Assembly (NCBI GenBank): GCA_946401765.1 | Contig: CAMIVJ010000061.1 | Coordinates: 1 to 10,768 of the forward strand | Direction of reading: 5' to 3' | Length of the DNA: 10,768 nucleotides | DNA from: an uncultured bacterium | GTDB taxonomy: Bacteria > Verrucomicrobiota > Kiritimatiellia > RFP12 > UBA1067 | Shown: positions 1 through 6,423 of the stretch, piece after piece | How positions within the stretch are numbered: the first letter of the stretch is position 1 | Layout: each line of letters begins with the position of its first letter | Notes under the pieces: model-generated | Told to the model about the DNA's origin: nothing | Seen by the model: the letters and a program-made list of their open reading frames with translations, nothing else | Database searches by the model: none | Translations under genes and position numbers: made by a program

Positions 1-177
1 GCTTGGCATTCCGCCGGTGGAGACGAGGTACTCGAAGTCCACGCACCTCGTCTTCACCGCAGAGCGCACCAGCTTGATCGCCTGCGCCGTGATCCATGCG
101 AGAAATGCGGACCAGAACCACGGATGCAGGAAGTAGTTCCCGGGATTGAAGTCCTTTATGACGCTGGCGAAGAGCAT
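1..177 (-). CDS. Divergent PAP2 family (DUF212/YuiD-like) membrane protein, 3' part cut by window edge
   Basis: The first 59 residues are visible; the rest lies left of the window. After a short leader comes a hydrophobic segment (about residues 20-38, FWSAFLAWITAQAIKLV), then a KTR turn and an F-E-Y stretch leading to S-T-G-G-M-P-S at 53-59. This order, an AW-x-x-AQ-x-x-K helix followed by (S/G)GGMPSS, is the hallmark of the divergent PAP2 (acid phosphatase/haloperoxidase-related, DUF212) family of small multi-helix membrane proteins. The family's physiological substrate is not settled, so I give no reaction. The start is ATG at 177, with AGAGG five bases upstream. An in-frame GTG at 183 is the alternative. 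The gene begins 8 bases after the nagA stop, so it is almost certainly co-transcribed with nagA and hom. Confidence 0.82.
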   Translation of the reverse strand, partial: MLFASVIKDFNPGNYFLHPWFWSAFLAWITAQAIKLVRSAVKTRCVDFEYLVSTGGMPS

Positions 178-185
178 GCCCACCT

Positions 186-1352
186 CTAGATGAGCTGTTC
201 GCCATCGACGAACACGGCGCACACGTCGAACGTCTTCGGGTCGAGAACGGCGAGGTCCGCCGTGAAGCCCTTCTCCACCTTGCCGAGCTTCCTGTCGAGG
301 CCGAGTTCGATCGCCTGGTTCCAGCTAGTGACGCGCACGAGGTCCTTGAGGGGAAGCCCCGTAACCTCGGCCAAGTTCTTGAGGCCCTTGTTGAGCCAGA
401 GCGTGGAGCCCGCGAGGTTGCCGCCCTCGACGAGGCGCGCCTCGCCGTTCTTGAGGGCCACCTTGAGGCCGCCCATCTCGAACTCGTAGCCGTCGGGACA
501 GTGCGAGCAGCGGAGGGAGTCGGTGATCATCTGGACGTGCGCGAGGTCGCGCTTCCAGAATACGAGGCGCAGCATGTCGTCGCAGAGGTGGATGCGGTCG
601 CAGATGACCTCGGTGTTCAGGTCGTCCAGCAGGAAGCCCGCGCCCACAATGCCGATCTCGCGGTGGTGGAGCTTCGTCATCTGGTTGCAGAAGTGCGTGA
701 GGTGCCTGAGGCCCTTGTCGTACGCGGGCAGGAGCTGGGCGAACGTGGCGCCGGTGTGCCCGCAGCTCGGAACGATGCCGTTCGCAAGGCAGTCCTCCGC
801 GAACTTGGCGCCGCCGGGCATCTCGGGCGCGAAGCTCACCATCTTGACGGGCGAGATGGCCGAGATCGCGAGCACCTCGCGCATGTTGGGCTTGCGCACG
901 AAGGCGGGGTTCTGCGCGCCGCAGCAGGCGGGATTGATGAACGGTCCCTCGAGGTGGATGCCGATCACCTTGGCGAAGCGCTCGCTCTTCTTGTATGCGG
1001 CAACGGCCTTCGCGGCGGCCTTGAGCGTCGAGTTCGCCACGGTGAGGGTGGTGGGCAGGAAGCTGGTGCAGCCCTCGGCGAGTTTCGCCTCGGCGATCTT
1101 CTCGATGGCCTCGGGAGTAGCGTCGCACACGTCGAATCCGCTAGCGCCGTGCAGGTGCACGTCGATGAAGCCCGGCACGAGGTACTTGCCGCGCAGGTCC
1201 ACCACAGTGCCGAAGCCCGCGGATGGCGCCTCCTCCTGCGTGACGAGCGCGATCTTCGCGCCTTCGAGCACCACGTTCGCGCGCCTCAGGTCGAGGTCGG
1301 GCGAGATCACGTGCGCGTTCTTGATGAGAGTTCTCTGCTTCTTGGATGCCAT
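186..1352 (-). CDS. nagA: N-acetylglucosamine-6-phosphate deacetylase (NagA family)
   Basis: This 388-residue protein is of normal length for NagA, a cytoplasmic amidohydrolase that removes acetate from GlcNAc-6-P to give GlcN-6-P. It has the amidohydrolase layout: an N-terminal beta segment, then VPGFIDVHLHG with H66 and H68, the metal ligand E135 in HLEGPF, H199 in CGHTGAT, H220 in THFCNQM and the catalytic Asp D278 in MITD. The spacing matches the E. coli ligands E131, H195, H216 and D273 closely. The C-terminal part (GNLAGSTLWLNKGL, then ASWNxA-like and G-K-V-E-K-G-F-x-ADLAVLD) is typical. E. coli NagA lacks the HxH pair and this protein keeps it, as in the Bacillus-type enzyme. The substrate loop reads THFCNQMTKLHHREIG instead of the usual THLYNAM form, so it belongs to a distinct subgroup and the exact substrate is less certain. 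The start is ATG at 1352 with AAAGGA upstream. It lies 41 bases after hom, with no nagB or sugar transporter adjacent. Confidence 0.88.
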   Translation of the reverse strand: MASKKQRTLIKNAHVISPDLDLRRANVVLEGAKIALVTQEEAPSAGFGTVVDLRGKYLVPGFIDVHLHGASGFDVCDATPEAIEKIAEAKLAEGCTSFLPTTLTVANSTLKAAAKAVAAYKKSERFAKVIGIHLEGPFINPACCGAQNPAFVRKPNMREVLAISAISPVKMVSFAPEMPGGAKFAEDCLANGIVPSCGHTGATFAQLLPAYDKGLRHLTHFCNQMTKLHHREIGIVGAGFLLDDLNTEVICDRIHLCDDMLRLVFWKRDLAHVQMITDSLRCSHCPDGYEFEMGGLKVALKNGEARLVEGGNLAGSTLWLNKGLKNLAEVTGLPLKDLVRVTSWNQAIELGLDRKLGKVEKGFTADLAVLDPKTFDVCAVFVDGEQLI

Positions 1353-1393
1353 TTCAATTTCCTTTCTCGTGAATATTCTCTTCGCAATCTGCT

Positions 1394-2692
1394 CTAGAGC
1401 ATGCGCAGGCGCACATGGGCGCCGCCAGTCGCGCCGCTCTTCGATATCTCCTCGAGGGCGGCGTCGACGGCCTTCGCGGCGGCGGGATGGGTGAGCACGA
1501 CGACGGGCACGAACCCGCCGGCGTCCACGTCGGCCGCCTTCTGCGCGGCTGCGGAGATCGAGACGCCGTGGCGGCCGAGTATGGACGCTATCTGCCCGAA
1601 CGCGCCCGCGCGGTCGGCCACGCCGAAGCGCAGGTAGAAGCGGCTCACGATGTCGCCCGGCGCGCGCAGCTTCGTGACGCCCTCGCCGTACGTGGGCACG
1701 GCGCGCGCGTAGCGCGTCTCGCCGTGCGCCATGTTGCGCGCGATGTCGCCGATGTCGCCAACCACCGTCGATGCGGTGGGCAGGCGGCCCGCGCCGCGCC
1801 CGTAGAACATCGTGTCGCCCACCATGTCGCCGCGCACCATCGCGGCGTTGAAGACGCCGTTCACGCTAGCGAGCATGTGGTCGACCGGAACGAGCGTGGG
1901 ATGCACGCCCACTTCCACGTCGGTGCCGTGCTTGGCCACCACGGCGAGCAGCTTGATGCGGCAGCCGAAGTCCGCGGCGTACTTGACGTCGCGTCCGTCG
2001 AGGTTGCGGATGCCCTCCACCTGCACCTGGTCGAGCGAAGGCTGGAAGCCGTACGCGAGCGCCGAGAGTATGCAGGCCTTGTGGGCGGTGTCGAAGCCGT
2101 CGATGTCGAGGGAGGGATCGGCCTCGGCGTAGCCGAGCTTCTGGGCGTCGGCGAGGATCTCGCCGAAGGGACGCCCCTCCGTCTCCATGCGGGTGAGGAT
2201 GTAGTTGCACGTTCCGTTGAGGATGCCGTGTATCTGCTGGATGTCGTTGCCCGCGAGGCCTTCGCGGAGCGAGCGGATGATGGGGATGCCACCTCCGACC
2301 GACGCGCCGAAGTAGATGTCCACGCCGTTCTTCGCGGCGGCGTCGAATATCTCCTTGCCGTGCTCGGCGAGAAGCTTCTTGTTGGCGGTGACAACGGCCT
2401 TGCCGGCGTTGAGGGCGGCGAGCACGAACGTGCGGGCGATGCCGGTGCCGCCGATGGTCTCGACGACGATCTGGACGTTGGGATCGGCGATCACGCCCTG
2501 GGCGTCGGTTGTGAGCACGTCGGGATCGACGGCCACGCCGCGGTCCGTCGTGATGTCAAGATCCGCAATGCGCCTGAGCGCGATGTCCACGCCAAGGCGC
2601 TCAGCCATAAGCCTGCGGTTGCGCAGCAGCCCTTCGGCCACGCCTGCGCCAACCGTGCCGAATCCGAGTATTCCTACTCCTATTTCTTTCAT
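1394..2692 (-). CDS. hom: Homoserine dehydrogenase with C-terminal ACT domain
   Basis: The 432-residue protein reduces aspartate-4-semialdehyde to homoserine in the shared threonine/methionine/isoleucine branch, in the cytoplasm. The N-terminal Rossmann domain carries GxGxxG (G10, G12, G15 in ILGFGTVG). TANKK at 102-106 supplies the conserved lysine (K105). The catalytic domain has ILNGTCNYI and the catalytic set E190, D201 and K205, spaced exactly as E208, D219 and K223 of the yeast enzyme. FYGRGAG follows near 296-302. Residues about 352-425 form an ACT domain (YLRFGVADRAGAFGQIA), the usual site of threonine feedback inhibition, so allosteric control is likely. It is monofunctional: no aspartokinase is fused. 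The start is ATG at 2692 with GAGGT eight bases upstream. It is first in the hom-nagA-PAP2 unit behind a good promoter (2726-2755). thrB and thrC are not in the window. Confidence 0.96.
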   Translation of the reverse strand: MKEIGVGILGFGTVGAGVAEGLLRNRRLMAERLGVDIALRRIADLDITTDRGVAVDPDVLTTDAQGVIADPNVQIVVETIGGTGIARTFVLAALNAGKAVVTANKKLLAEHGKEIFDAAAKNGVDIYFGASVGGGIPIIRSLREGLAGNDIQQIHGILNGTCNYILTRMETEGRPFGEILADAQKLGYAEADPSLDIDGFDTAHKACILSALAYGFQPSLDQVQVEGIRNLDGRDVKYAADFGCRIKLLAVVAKHGTDVEVGVHPTLVPVDHMLASVNGVFNAAMVRGDMVGDTMFYGRGAGRLPTASTVVGDIGDIARNMAHGETRYARAVPTYGEGVTKLRAPGDIVSRFYLRFGVADRAGAFGQIASILGRHGVSISAAAQKAADVDAGGFVPVVVLTHPAAAKAVDAALEEISKSGATGGAHVRLRML

Positions 2693-2725
2693 CTCTTTCT
2701 ACCTCGTCTTTCCATGCAGGTGTAT

Positions 2726-2755
2726 ATAATACCGCACACTTTCCCCTTGCGTCAA
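2726..2755 (-). promoter_or_regulatory. Sigma70-like promoter for hom
   Basis: Reading the minus strand, TTGACG (2755-2750) is followed by an 18-base spacer and TATTAT (2731-2726). Both boxes match five of six consensus bases. Transcription would start near 2719, leaving a leader of about 25 bases before the hom ATG. That leaves no room for an attenuator or riboswitch. Its -35 box overlaps that of the opposite promoter. Confidence 0.65.
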
Positions 2756-2775
2756 ATCCAAAATCATTTTATAAT
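2747..2775 (+). promoter_or_regulatory. Sigma70-like promoter for the 2805-7248 gene unit
   Basis: A perfect TATAAT lies at 2770-2775, 17 bases after a weak -35 (TTGCGT, 2747-2752). Transcription would start near 2782 and give a leader of about 22 bases. Only TTG of the -35 matches consensus, so the promoter may be modest or need an activator. AAAAT-C-ATTTT (2760-2770) sits in the spacer and touches the -10. It is a possible operator, but an AT-rich palindrome this short can occur by chance. Confidence 0.55.
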
Positions 2776-2804
2776 ATGCGAAAAAACTTTAAGGGCAAAC
2801 AATC

Positions 2805-4232
2805 ATGAGCAAGTCTTCCGTGAAAATCGCAGTAATATCGGCGCTGGCAGTCATCGTGGCCGCCGCAGCATTCTTCGTATGCTGGCAGCTCCGCTACACC
2901 GAGGCCAAGCGCTCCGCGACGGTCCAGCAGGTGGAGCAGAGCTTCACGAAGGCTGCGTCCACCGAGGCGAAGACCGAGCTGCTCAAGGAGCTCTCAACGA
3001 AGAAGGTGTGGCGCATCTACGGCAAGCCGAACTTCCCCTGGCTGGAGCTGCGGCACGAGACGCTGATCACGCAGGAGGCCATCGCCGGCCACGCCTCGCG
3101 CGCCATTGACCGCGCGCGCGACGCCAAGGAGGCGCTCACACCCGCGGCGGACAAGCTGCTCGAGTTCGCCGACTCCTTCGTGAAGACTTTCCCGCCACCC
3201 GCCACGAACATGCCCCCCCTGCGCGCCCAGCAACTGCTGAGCGCGAGCATCGACCAGCTTCGCGCGAGCGGCGTGGTGCAGCTCGTGCAGGCCAAAGACT
3301 TCGACGGCGCGTGCGCACGGCTCGTGAAGGTTGGCCGCTCTGGCGTAGCCTCGCGCATGGTGCGCTCCGCGTTCTCCAACGCATTCCGCGAAATGCCCCC
3401 AGAGTCGCTCGTCGCGAACCTCCGCAAGCTCGAGGCCTCGCCCTTCTTCACCTCGACCGACTTCGTAGCCTCCATCTGCGAGGAGCAGATCATCCGCTTC
3501 GGCGGCGACGGAACGCCGCAGAACCCTCCGAACGTGAATGCCATCCGCGAGATGCTCGCCTACACCGAGGCTCTCTCTGGAGCGGGCCGCCTCTCAAAGG
3601 GCGGCGCCGAGATCCTCGCCGAGCGCCGCCTCGACGGCTTCTTCCTAGTGAACGACTTCGACAGCGCGATCGCGCTTCTCGAGAAAGGCGGCCTCCCCAA
3701 CCGCTCGCCTGCATGGTGCAAGGCCACCGCCGCCAAGCTGCGCGGGCACAAGGCCATGGAGGCCAAGAACTGGCCCGAGGCCACGAAGCAGATGCTCGCT
3801 TTCATCGACTTCATGCGCTCCGACGAGCAGAAGGACTTCGAGGACTGCGACCCCTCCACCGGCATCCTCTACTCACGCGAATGGGTGATCGCCCGCAACT
3901 ACCTCCGCTGCGCCGAATTCTCCAAGAATTCCAACGATTCCGCCAAGGCCGCCGAATACCGCGCCCTCGCAGCCGACTTCTTCAAGACGGCCCTCGAAAA
4001 GGCCGCCGAAGACGAACCCTCCCTCAAGACCCTCGCGAAGGAGATGAAGGACAACGGCTTCCCCGTTGAACTCCCCGCGAAAAAGCCCGCCGAGAAGAAA
4101 CCCGCCGCCGTGAAGCCCGCAGAAGCGCAGCCTGCGGAAGCAAAACCTGCAGAAGCCAAGCCAGCGGAGACAAAGCCAGCGGAAACGAAGCCTGTGGAAA
4201 CGAAGCCTGCGGAAAAGCCAGCGTCAAAGTGA
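2805..4232 (+). CDS. Membrane-anchored, helix-repeat (TPR-like) protein with KPAE-repeat tail, function unknown
   Basis: I do not recognise a named family for this 475-residue protein. Residues about 7-28 form one hydrophobic helix after a short basic start (MSKSSVKIAV), so the protein is probably anchored in the inner membrane with its bulk in the periplasm. The FVCW cysteine does not make a convincing lipobox. Residues about 30-410 are predicted mostly helical and charged. One stretch near 310-335 (HKAMEAKNWPEATKQMLAFI) resembles a TPR unit, and another such segment lies near 365-395. TPR-like repeats usually bind proteins, so a scaffold role is possible, but that is inference. Residues 426-475 are a Lys-Pro-Ala-Glu repeat tail. 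The start is ATG at 2805; the upstream AAGGG is a weak ribosome site 10 bases away. The stop overlaps the next gene by four bases (GTGA), so the two are probably translationally coupled. Confidence 0.75.
   Translation: MSKSSVKIAVISALAVIVAAAAFFVCWQLRYTEAKRSATVQQVEQSFTKAASTEAKTELLKELSTKKVWRIYGKPNFPWLELRHETLITQEAIAGHASRAIDRARDAKEALTPAADKLLEFADSFVKTFPPPATNMPPLRAQQLLSASIDQLRASGVVQLVQAKDFDGACARLVKVGRSGVASRMVRSAFSNAFREMPPESLVANLRKLEASPFFTSTDFVASICEEQIIRFGGDGTPQNPPNVNAIREMLAYTEALSGAGRLSKGGAEILAERRLDGFFLVNDFDSAIALLEKGGLPNRSPAWCKATAAKLRGHKAMEAKNWPEATKQMLAFIDFMRSDEQKDFEDCDPSTGILYSREWVIARNYLRCAEFSKNSNDSAKAAEYRALAADFFKTALEKAAEDEPSLKTLAKEMKDNGFPVELPAKKPAEKKPAAVKPAEAQPAEAKPAEAKPAETKPAETKPVETKPAEKPASK
4080..4229 (+). 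repeat. Degenerate 15-base tandem repeat encoding KPAE(A/T/K) units
   Basis: The last 50 codons of the preceding protein code for imperfect Lys-Pro-Ala-Glu-Ala/Thr units. They are most regular from about 4133 to 4215, where consecutive 15-base units encode KPAEA, KPAEA, KPAET, KPAET and KPVET. Synonymous codons differ between units. The stretch is richer in A than the flanking gene. Such tails are extended and can span the periplasm or contact peptidoglycan, as in TonB-like linkers, but no TonB C-terminal domain follows. Confidence 0.8.
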
Positions 4233-5080
4233 AGATACTCTTTCTCTTCATAGACGGCGTGGGGCTGCGTCCGCCAGCCGCTGACAACCCAGTCAATCCC
4301 GAAGTGTGCCCCGCCCTGTGCCGCCTCATCGAACGGCACTCGACGCCCATCGACGCATGCCTTTCGGTGGACGGCCTTCCGCAGTCCGCCACCGGGCAGG
4401 CCACCATGTTCACCGGCCTCAACGCCCCTTTCCTCATGGGCCGCCACTGCGAAGGCTTCCCCGGCCCCGCACTGCGCCGCAAGATAGAGGAAAGCAATCT
4501 CTTCCTCTCCCTCAAGGCGCGCGGCCTGCGCGTGCGGTTTGCCGACGCCTTTCTCGTGGACTCTCCCGACGAGCTTGCCGCCCGCCGCTTCAAGAGCGTG
4601 ACGACCGTCATGGCCCTCACCACCCCCGAGGTCATCTCCACCCTCGACGACCTCTGCGACGACCAGGCACTTCTCCAGGACCTCACCCGCGAGACAATCC
4701 AGGACCGCTATCCAGACATCCCCCCCATCTCCCCCGAGGACGCCGCGGCACACCTCTTCGGCATCGCCCGCACATGCGACTTCACGCTCTTCGAGTTCTT
4801 CCAGACCGACGTCGCCGGGCATTCCTCCGACTACCCGCGCGCCTGCAGCGTGCTGCGCCTCTACGACCGTTTTCTCGCCTCGCTCGTGCGCTTCACCGAA
4901 GCGGCCGGCATCACGCTCGTCATAACTTCCGACCACGGCAACATCGAGGCAATGAACGAGCGCGGCCACACGCGCAACCCCGTGCCCTTCATAGTCTTCG
5001 GTCCCCGCGAGGCCGAACTGCGCGAAAACGTGAAGTCGCTTGAGGACGTCACCCCCGCGATTCTCAAGTTCATCCAGTAG
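4229..5080 (+). CDS. Alkaline phosphatase-superfamily metalloenzyme (PF01676-type), substrate unknown
   Basis: This 283-residue protein belongs to the superfamily of cofactor-independent phosphoglycerate mutase, phosphopentomutase and alkaline phosphatase. Two metal sites can be read directly. D9 (FIDGVGL), T55 in QSATGQA as the likely nucleophile, and D235 and H236 (TSDHGNIE) make one site. D194 and H198 (TDVAGH) and H247 (GHTRNPVPF) make the other. The ends resemble phosphoglycerate mutase strongly, especially SDHGN and HTxNPVP. However, the protein is a little over half that enzyme's length (about 510) and lacks its NSEVGH motif and large transferase insert. A short cap of about 66-175, with MGRHxxGFPGPxLR, fills the place. 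It fits a compact family usually annotated only as 'metalloenzyme domain'. The start is GTG at 4229, within the GTGA overlap of the upstream stop. The gene ends 33 bases before icd. A phosphomonoesterase or mutase role is inference. Confidence 0.82.
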   Translation: MKILFLFIDGVGLRPPAADNPVNPEVCPALCRLIERHSTPIDACLSVDGLPQSATGQATMFTGLNAPFLMGRHCEGFPGPALRRKIEESNLFLSLKARGLRVRFADAFLVDSPDELAARRFKSVTTVMALTTPEVISTLDDLCDDQALLQDLTRETIQDRYPDIPPISPEDAAAHLFGIARTCDFTLFEFFQTDVAGHSSDYPRACSVLRLYDRFLASLVRFTEAAGITLVITSDHGNIEAMNERGHTRNPVPFIVFGPREAELRENVKSLEDVTPAILKFIQ

Positions 5081-5113
5081 CGCCGCATCTTCATAAACAA
5101 ACCAGGACACCCC

Positions 5114-6367
5114 ATGACCAGCAAAATCAACGTGCCTTCAGGCGAGAAGATCACCATGCAGAACGGCCGCCTCGCCGTGCCTGCGAACCCGATCATACCC
5201 TTCATCGAAGGCGACGGAATCGGACCGGACATCACGCGCGCCATGCGCACGGTGGTGGACGCCGCGGTGAAGTCGGCATACGGCGATGGCCGCCGCATAT
5301 CTTGGATGGAGGTGTACGCCGGCGAGAAGGCGAACGCAGTCTATGGCCCGAACACATGGCTGCCGCAGGACACGCTGGACGCATGCCGCGAGTACCTCGT
5401 CTCCATCAAGGGCCCGCTCACCACCCCGATCGGCGGCGGCATCCGCTCAATCAACGTGGCCATGCGCCAGCAGCTCGACCTCTACGTGTGCCTGCGCCCC
5501 GTGCGCTGGTTCAAGGGCGTGCCCTCGCCCGTGAAGCACCCCGAGCTCACCGACATGGTGATCTTCCGCGAGAACACCGAAGACATCTACGCCGGCATCG
5601 AGTGGATGAACGGCACGCCCGAGGCCGAGAAGATCAAGCGCTTCCTCATCGACGAGATGGGAGTGAAGAAGATCCGCTTCCCCGAGACTTCCTCCATCGG
5701 CATCAAGCCCGTCTCCGTGGAAGGCACGGAGCGCCTTGTCAGGGCTGCAATCGACTATGCGATCGCCAACGACCGCAAGTCGGTGACGCTAGTCCACAAG
5801 GGCAACATCCAGAAGTTCACCGAAGGAGCGTTCCGCGACTGGGGCTACGCCCTCGCGAAGCGCGACTACGGCGCGTCTCCGATCGGCGACGGACCGTGGT
5901 GCACGTTCAAGAACCCGAAGACCGGACGCGACATCGTGGTGAAGGACTGCATCTGCGACGCGTTCCTGCAGCAGATCCTCACGCGCCCCGCCGAGTACGA
6001 CGTGATCGCCACGCTCAACCTCAACGGCGACTACGTGTCGGACGCGCTCGCCGCCACAGTCGGCGGCATTGGAATCGCCCCTGGCGCCAACATCAACTAC
6101 CAGACCGGCGCCGCGGTCTTCGAGGCCACCCACGGCACTGCACCAAAATACGCCAATCTCGACAAGGTCAACCCCGGCTCGCTCATACTCTCCGGAGAGA
6201 TGATGCTAAGGTACATGGGCTGGACCGAAGCCGCAGACCGCATCATCGCCGCAATGGACTCAGTCATCTCCGCCAAGACGGTCACCTACGACCTCGCCCG
6301 CCTGATGGAGAACTCCACTGAAGTCTCCTGTTCGGCGTTCGGCGCCGCTCTAGCCGCCGCCATGTGA
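5114..6367 (+). CDS. icd: NADP-dependent isocitrate dehydrogenase, E. coli type
   Basis: The 417-residue protein oxidatively decarboxylates isocitrate to 2-oxoglutarate, making NADPH. It aligns almost end to end with E. coli Icd (416 residues). Substrate residues are S112, N114, R118, R128 and R152, with Y159 and K229 for catalysis and D306 and D310 for the metal; all are in place. Cofactor residues K345 and Y346 (TAPKYA) and Y392 and R396 (TYDLAR) match the 2'-phosphate-binding set K344, Y345, Y391 and R395 of E. coli, so NADP is the expected cofactor. S112 is the residue that AceK phosphorylates in enterics, but no aceK is seen here, so that control cannot be claimed. The start is ATG at 5114 with AGGA six bases upstream; no nearer promoter or terminator is evident, so it is likely co-transcribed with the two genes before it. 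It ends ATG-TGA at 6362-6367. Confidence 0.97.
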   Translation: MTSKINVPSGEKITMQNGRLAVPANPIIPFIEGDGIGPDITRAMRTVVDAAVKSAYGDGRRISWMEVYAGEKANAVYGPNTWLPQDTLDACREYLVSIKGPLTTPIGGGIRSINVAMRQQLDLYVCLRPVRWFKGVPSPVKHPELTDMVIFRENTEDIYAGIEWMNGTPEAEKIKRFLIDEMGVKKIRFPETSSIGIKPVSVEGTERLVRAAIDYAIANDRKSVTLVHKGNIQKFTEGAFRDWGYALAKRDYGASPIGDGPWCTFKNPKTGRDIVVKDCICDAFLQQILTRPAEYDVIATLNLNGDYVSDALAATVGGIGIAPGANINYQTGAAVFEATHGTAPKYANLDKVNPGSLILSGEMMLRYMGWTEAADRIIAAMDSVISAKTVTYDLARLMENSTEVSCSAFGAALAAAM

Positions 6368-6413
6368 GCGGCGGAGATGGCCACAGTCGGAGCAAATGCC
6401 TCAACGCATCGAG

Positions 6414-6418
6414 AGGAG
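6414..6418 (+). promoter_or_regulatory. Shine-Dalgarno site that fixes the tyrA start
   Basis: AGGAG (within GAGAGGAG) lies five bases before the GTG at 6424. The earlier in-frame GTG at 6364 overlaps the icd stop. It would add about 20 residues with no similarity to the family ahead of the Rossmann fold and has no comparable ribosome site. The site therefore supports starting the protein at 6424. Confidence 0.8.
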
Positions 6419-6423
6419 TTCCT

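Noticed and set aside
501..1397. A 298-codon plus-strand open frame opposite nagA
   Set aside because: It is a composition shadow of nagA with no motif of its own.
2760..2770. AAAATCATTTT palindrome as an operator
   Set aside because: It is too short and AT-rich to claim as a regulator site; noted only in the promoter entry.
2805..2900. Lipoprotein signal with cysteine in FVCW
   Set aside because: The residues before the Cys (FFV) do not make a lipobox and the segment reads better as a plain membrane anchor.
1415..3109. A 564-codon open frame on the plus strand, opposite hom
   Set aside because: It is antisense to a clear homoserine dehydrogenase, has no domain and is rich in His/Arg/Ala/Val, as expected when GC-rich third positions keep the opposite strand open. 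It also runs across the divergent promoter region.
4080..4229. TonB-like protein because of the Pro/Lys/Glu-rich segment
   Set aside because: The segment is at the extreme C-terminus and no TonB C-terminal domain follows.
4229..5080. Cofactor-independent phosphoglycerate mutase (gpmI)
   Set aside because: The SDHGN and HTRNPVP motifs match, but the length is only 283, the SEVGH nucleophile motif is replaced by SATGQA and the transferase insert is missing.
3899..5110. A 403-codon minus-strand open frame opposite the KPAE tail and the metalloenzyme gene
   Set aside because: Its repetitive Ala/Gly/Ser/Phe section is just the reverse of the KPAE repeat, and the rest is antisense to a well-supported enzyme.
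5081..5113. Terminator or promoter between the metalloenzyme gene and icd
   Set aside because: The 33-base gap has no hairpin with a T-run and no convincing -10/-35 pair, only the AGGA ribosome site for icd.
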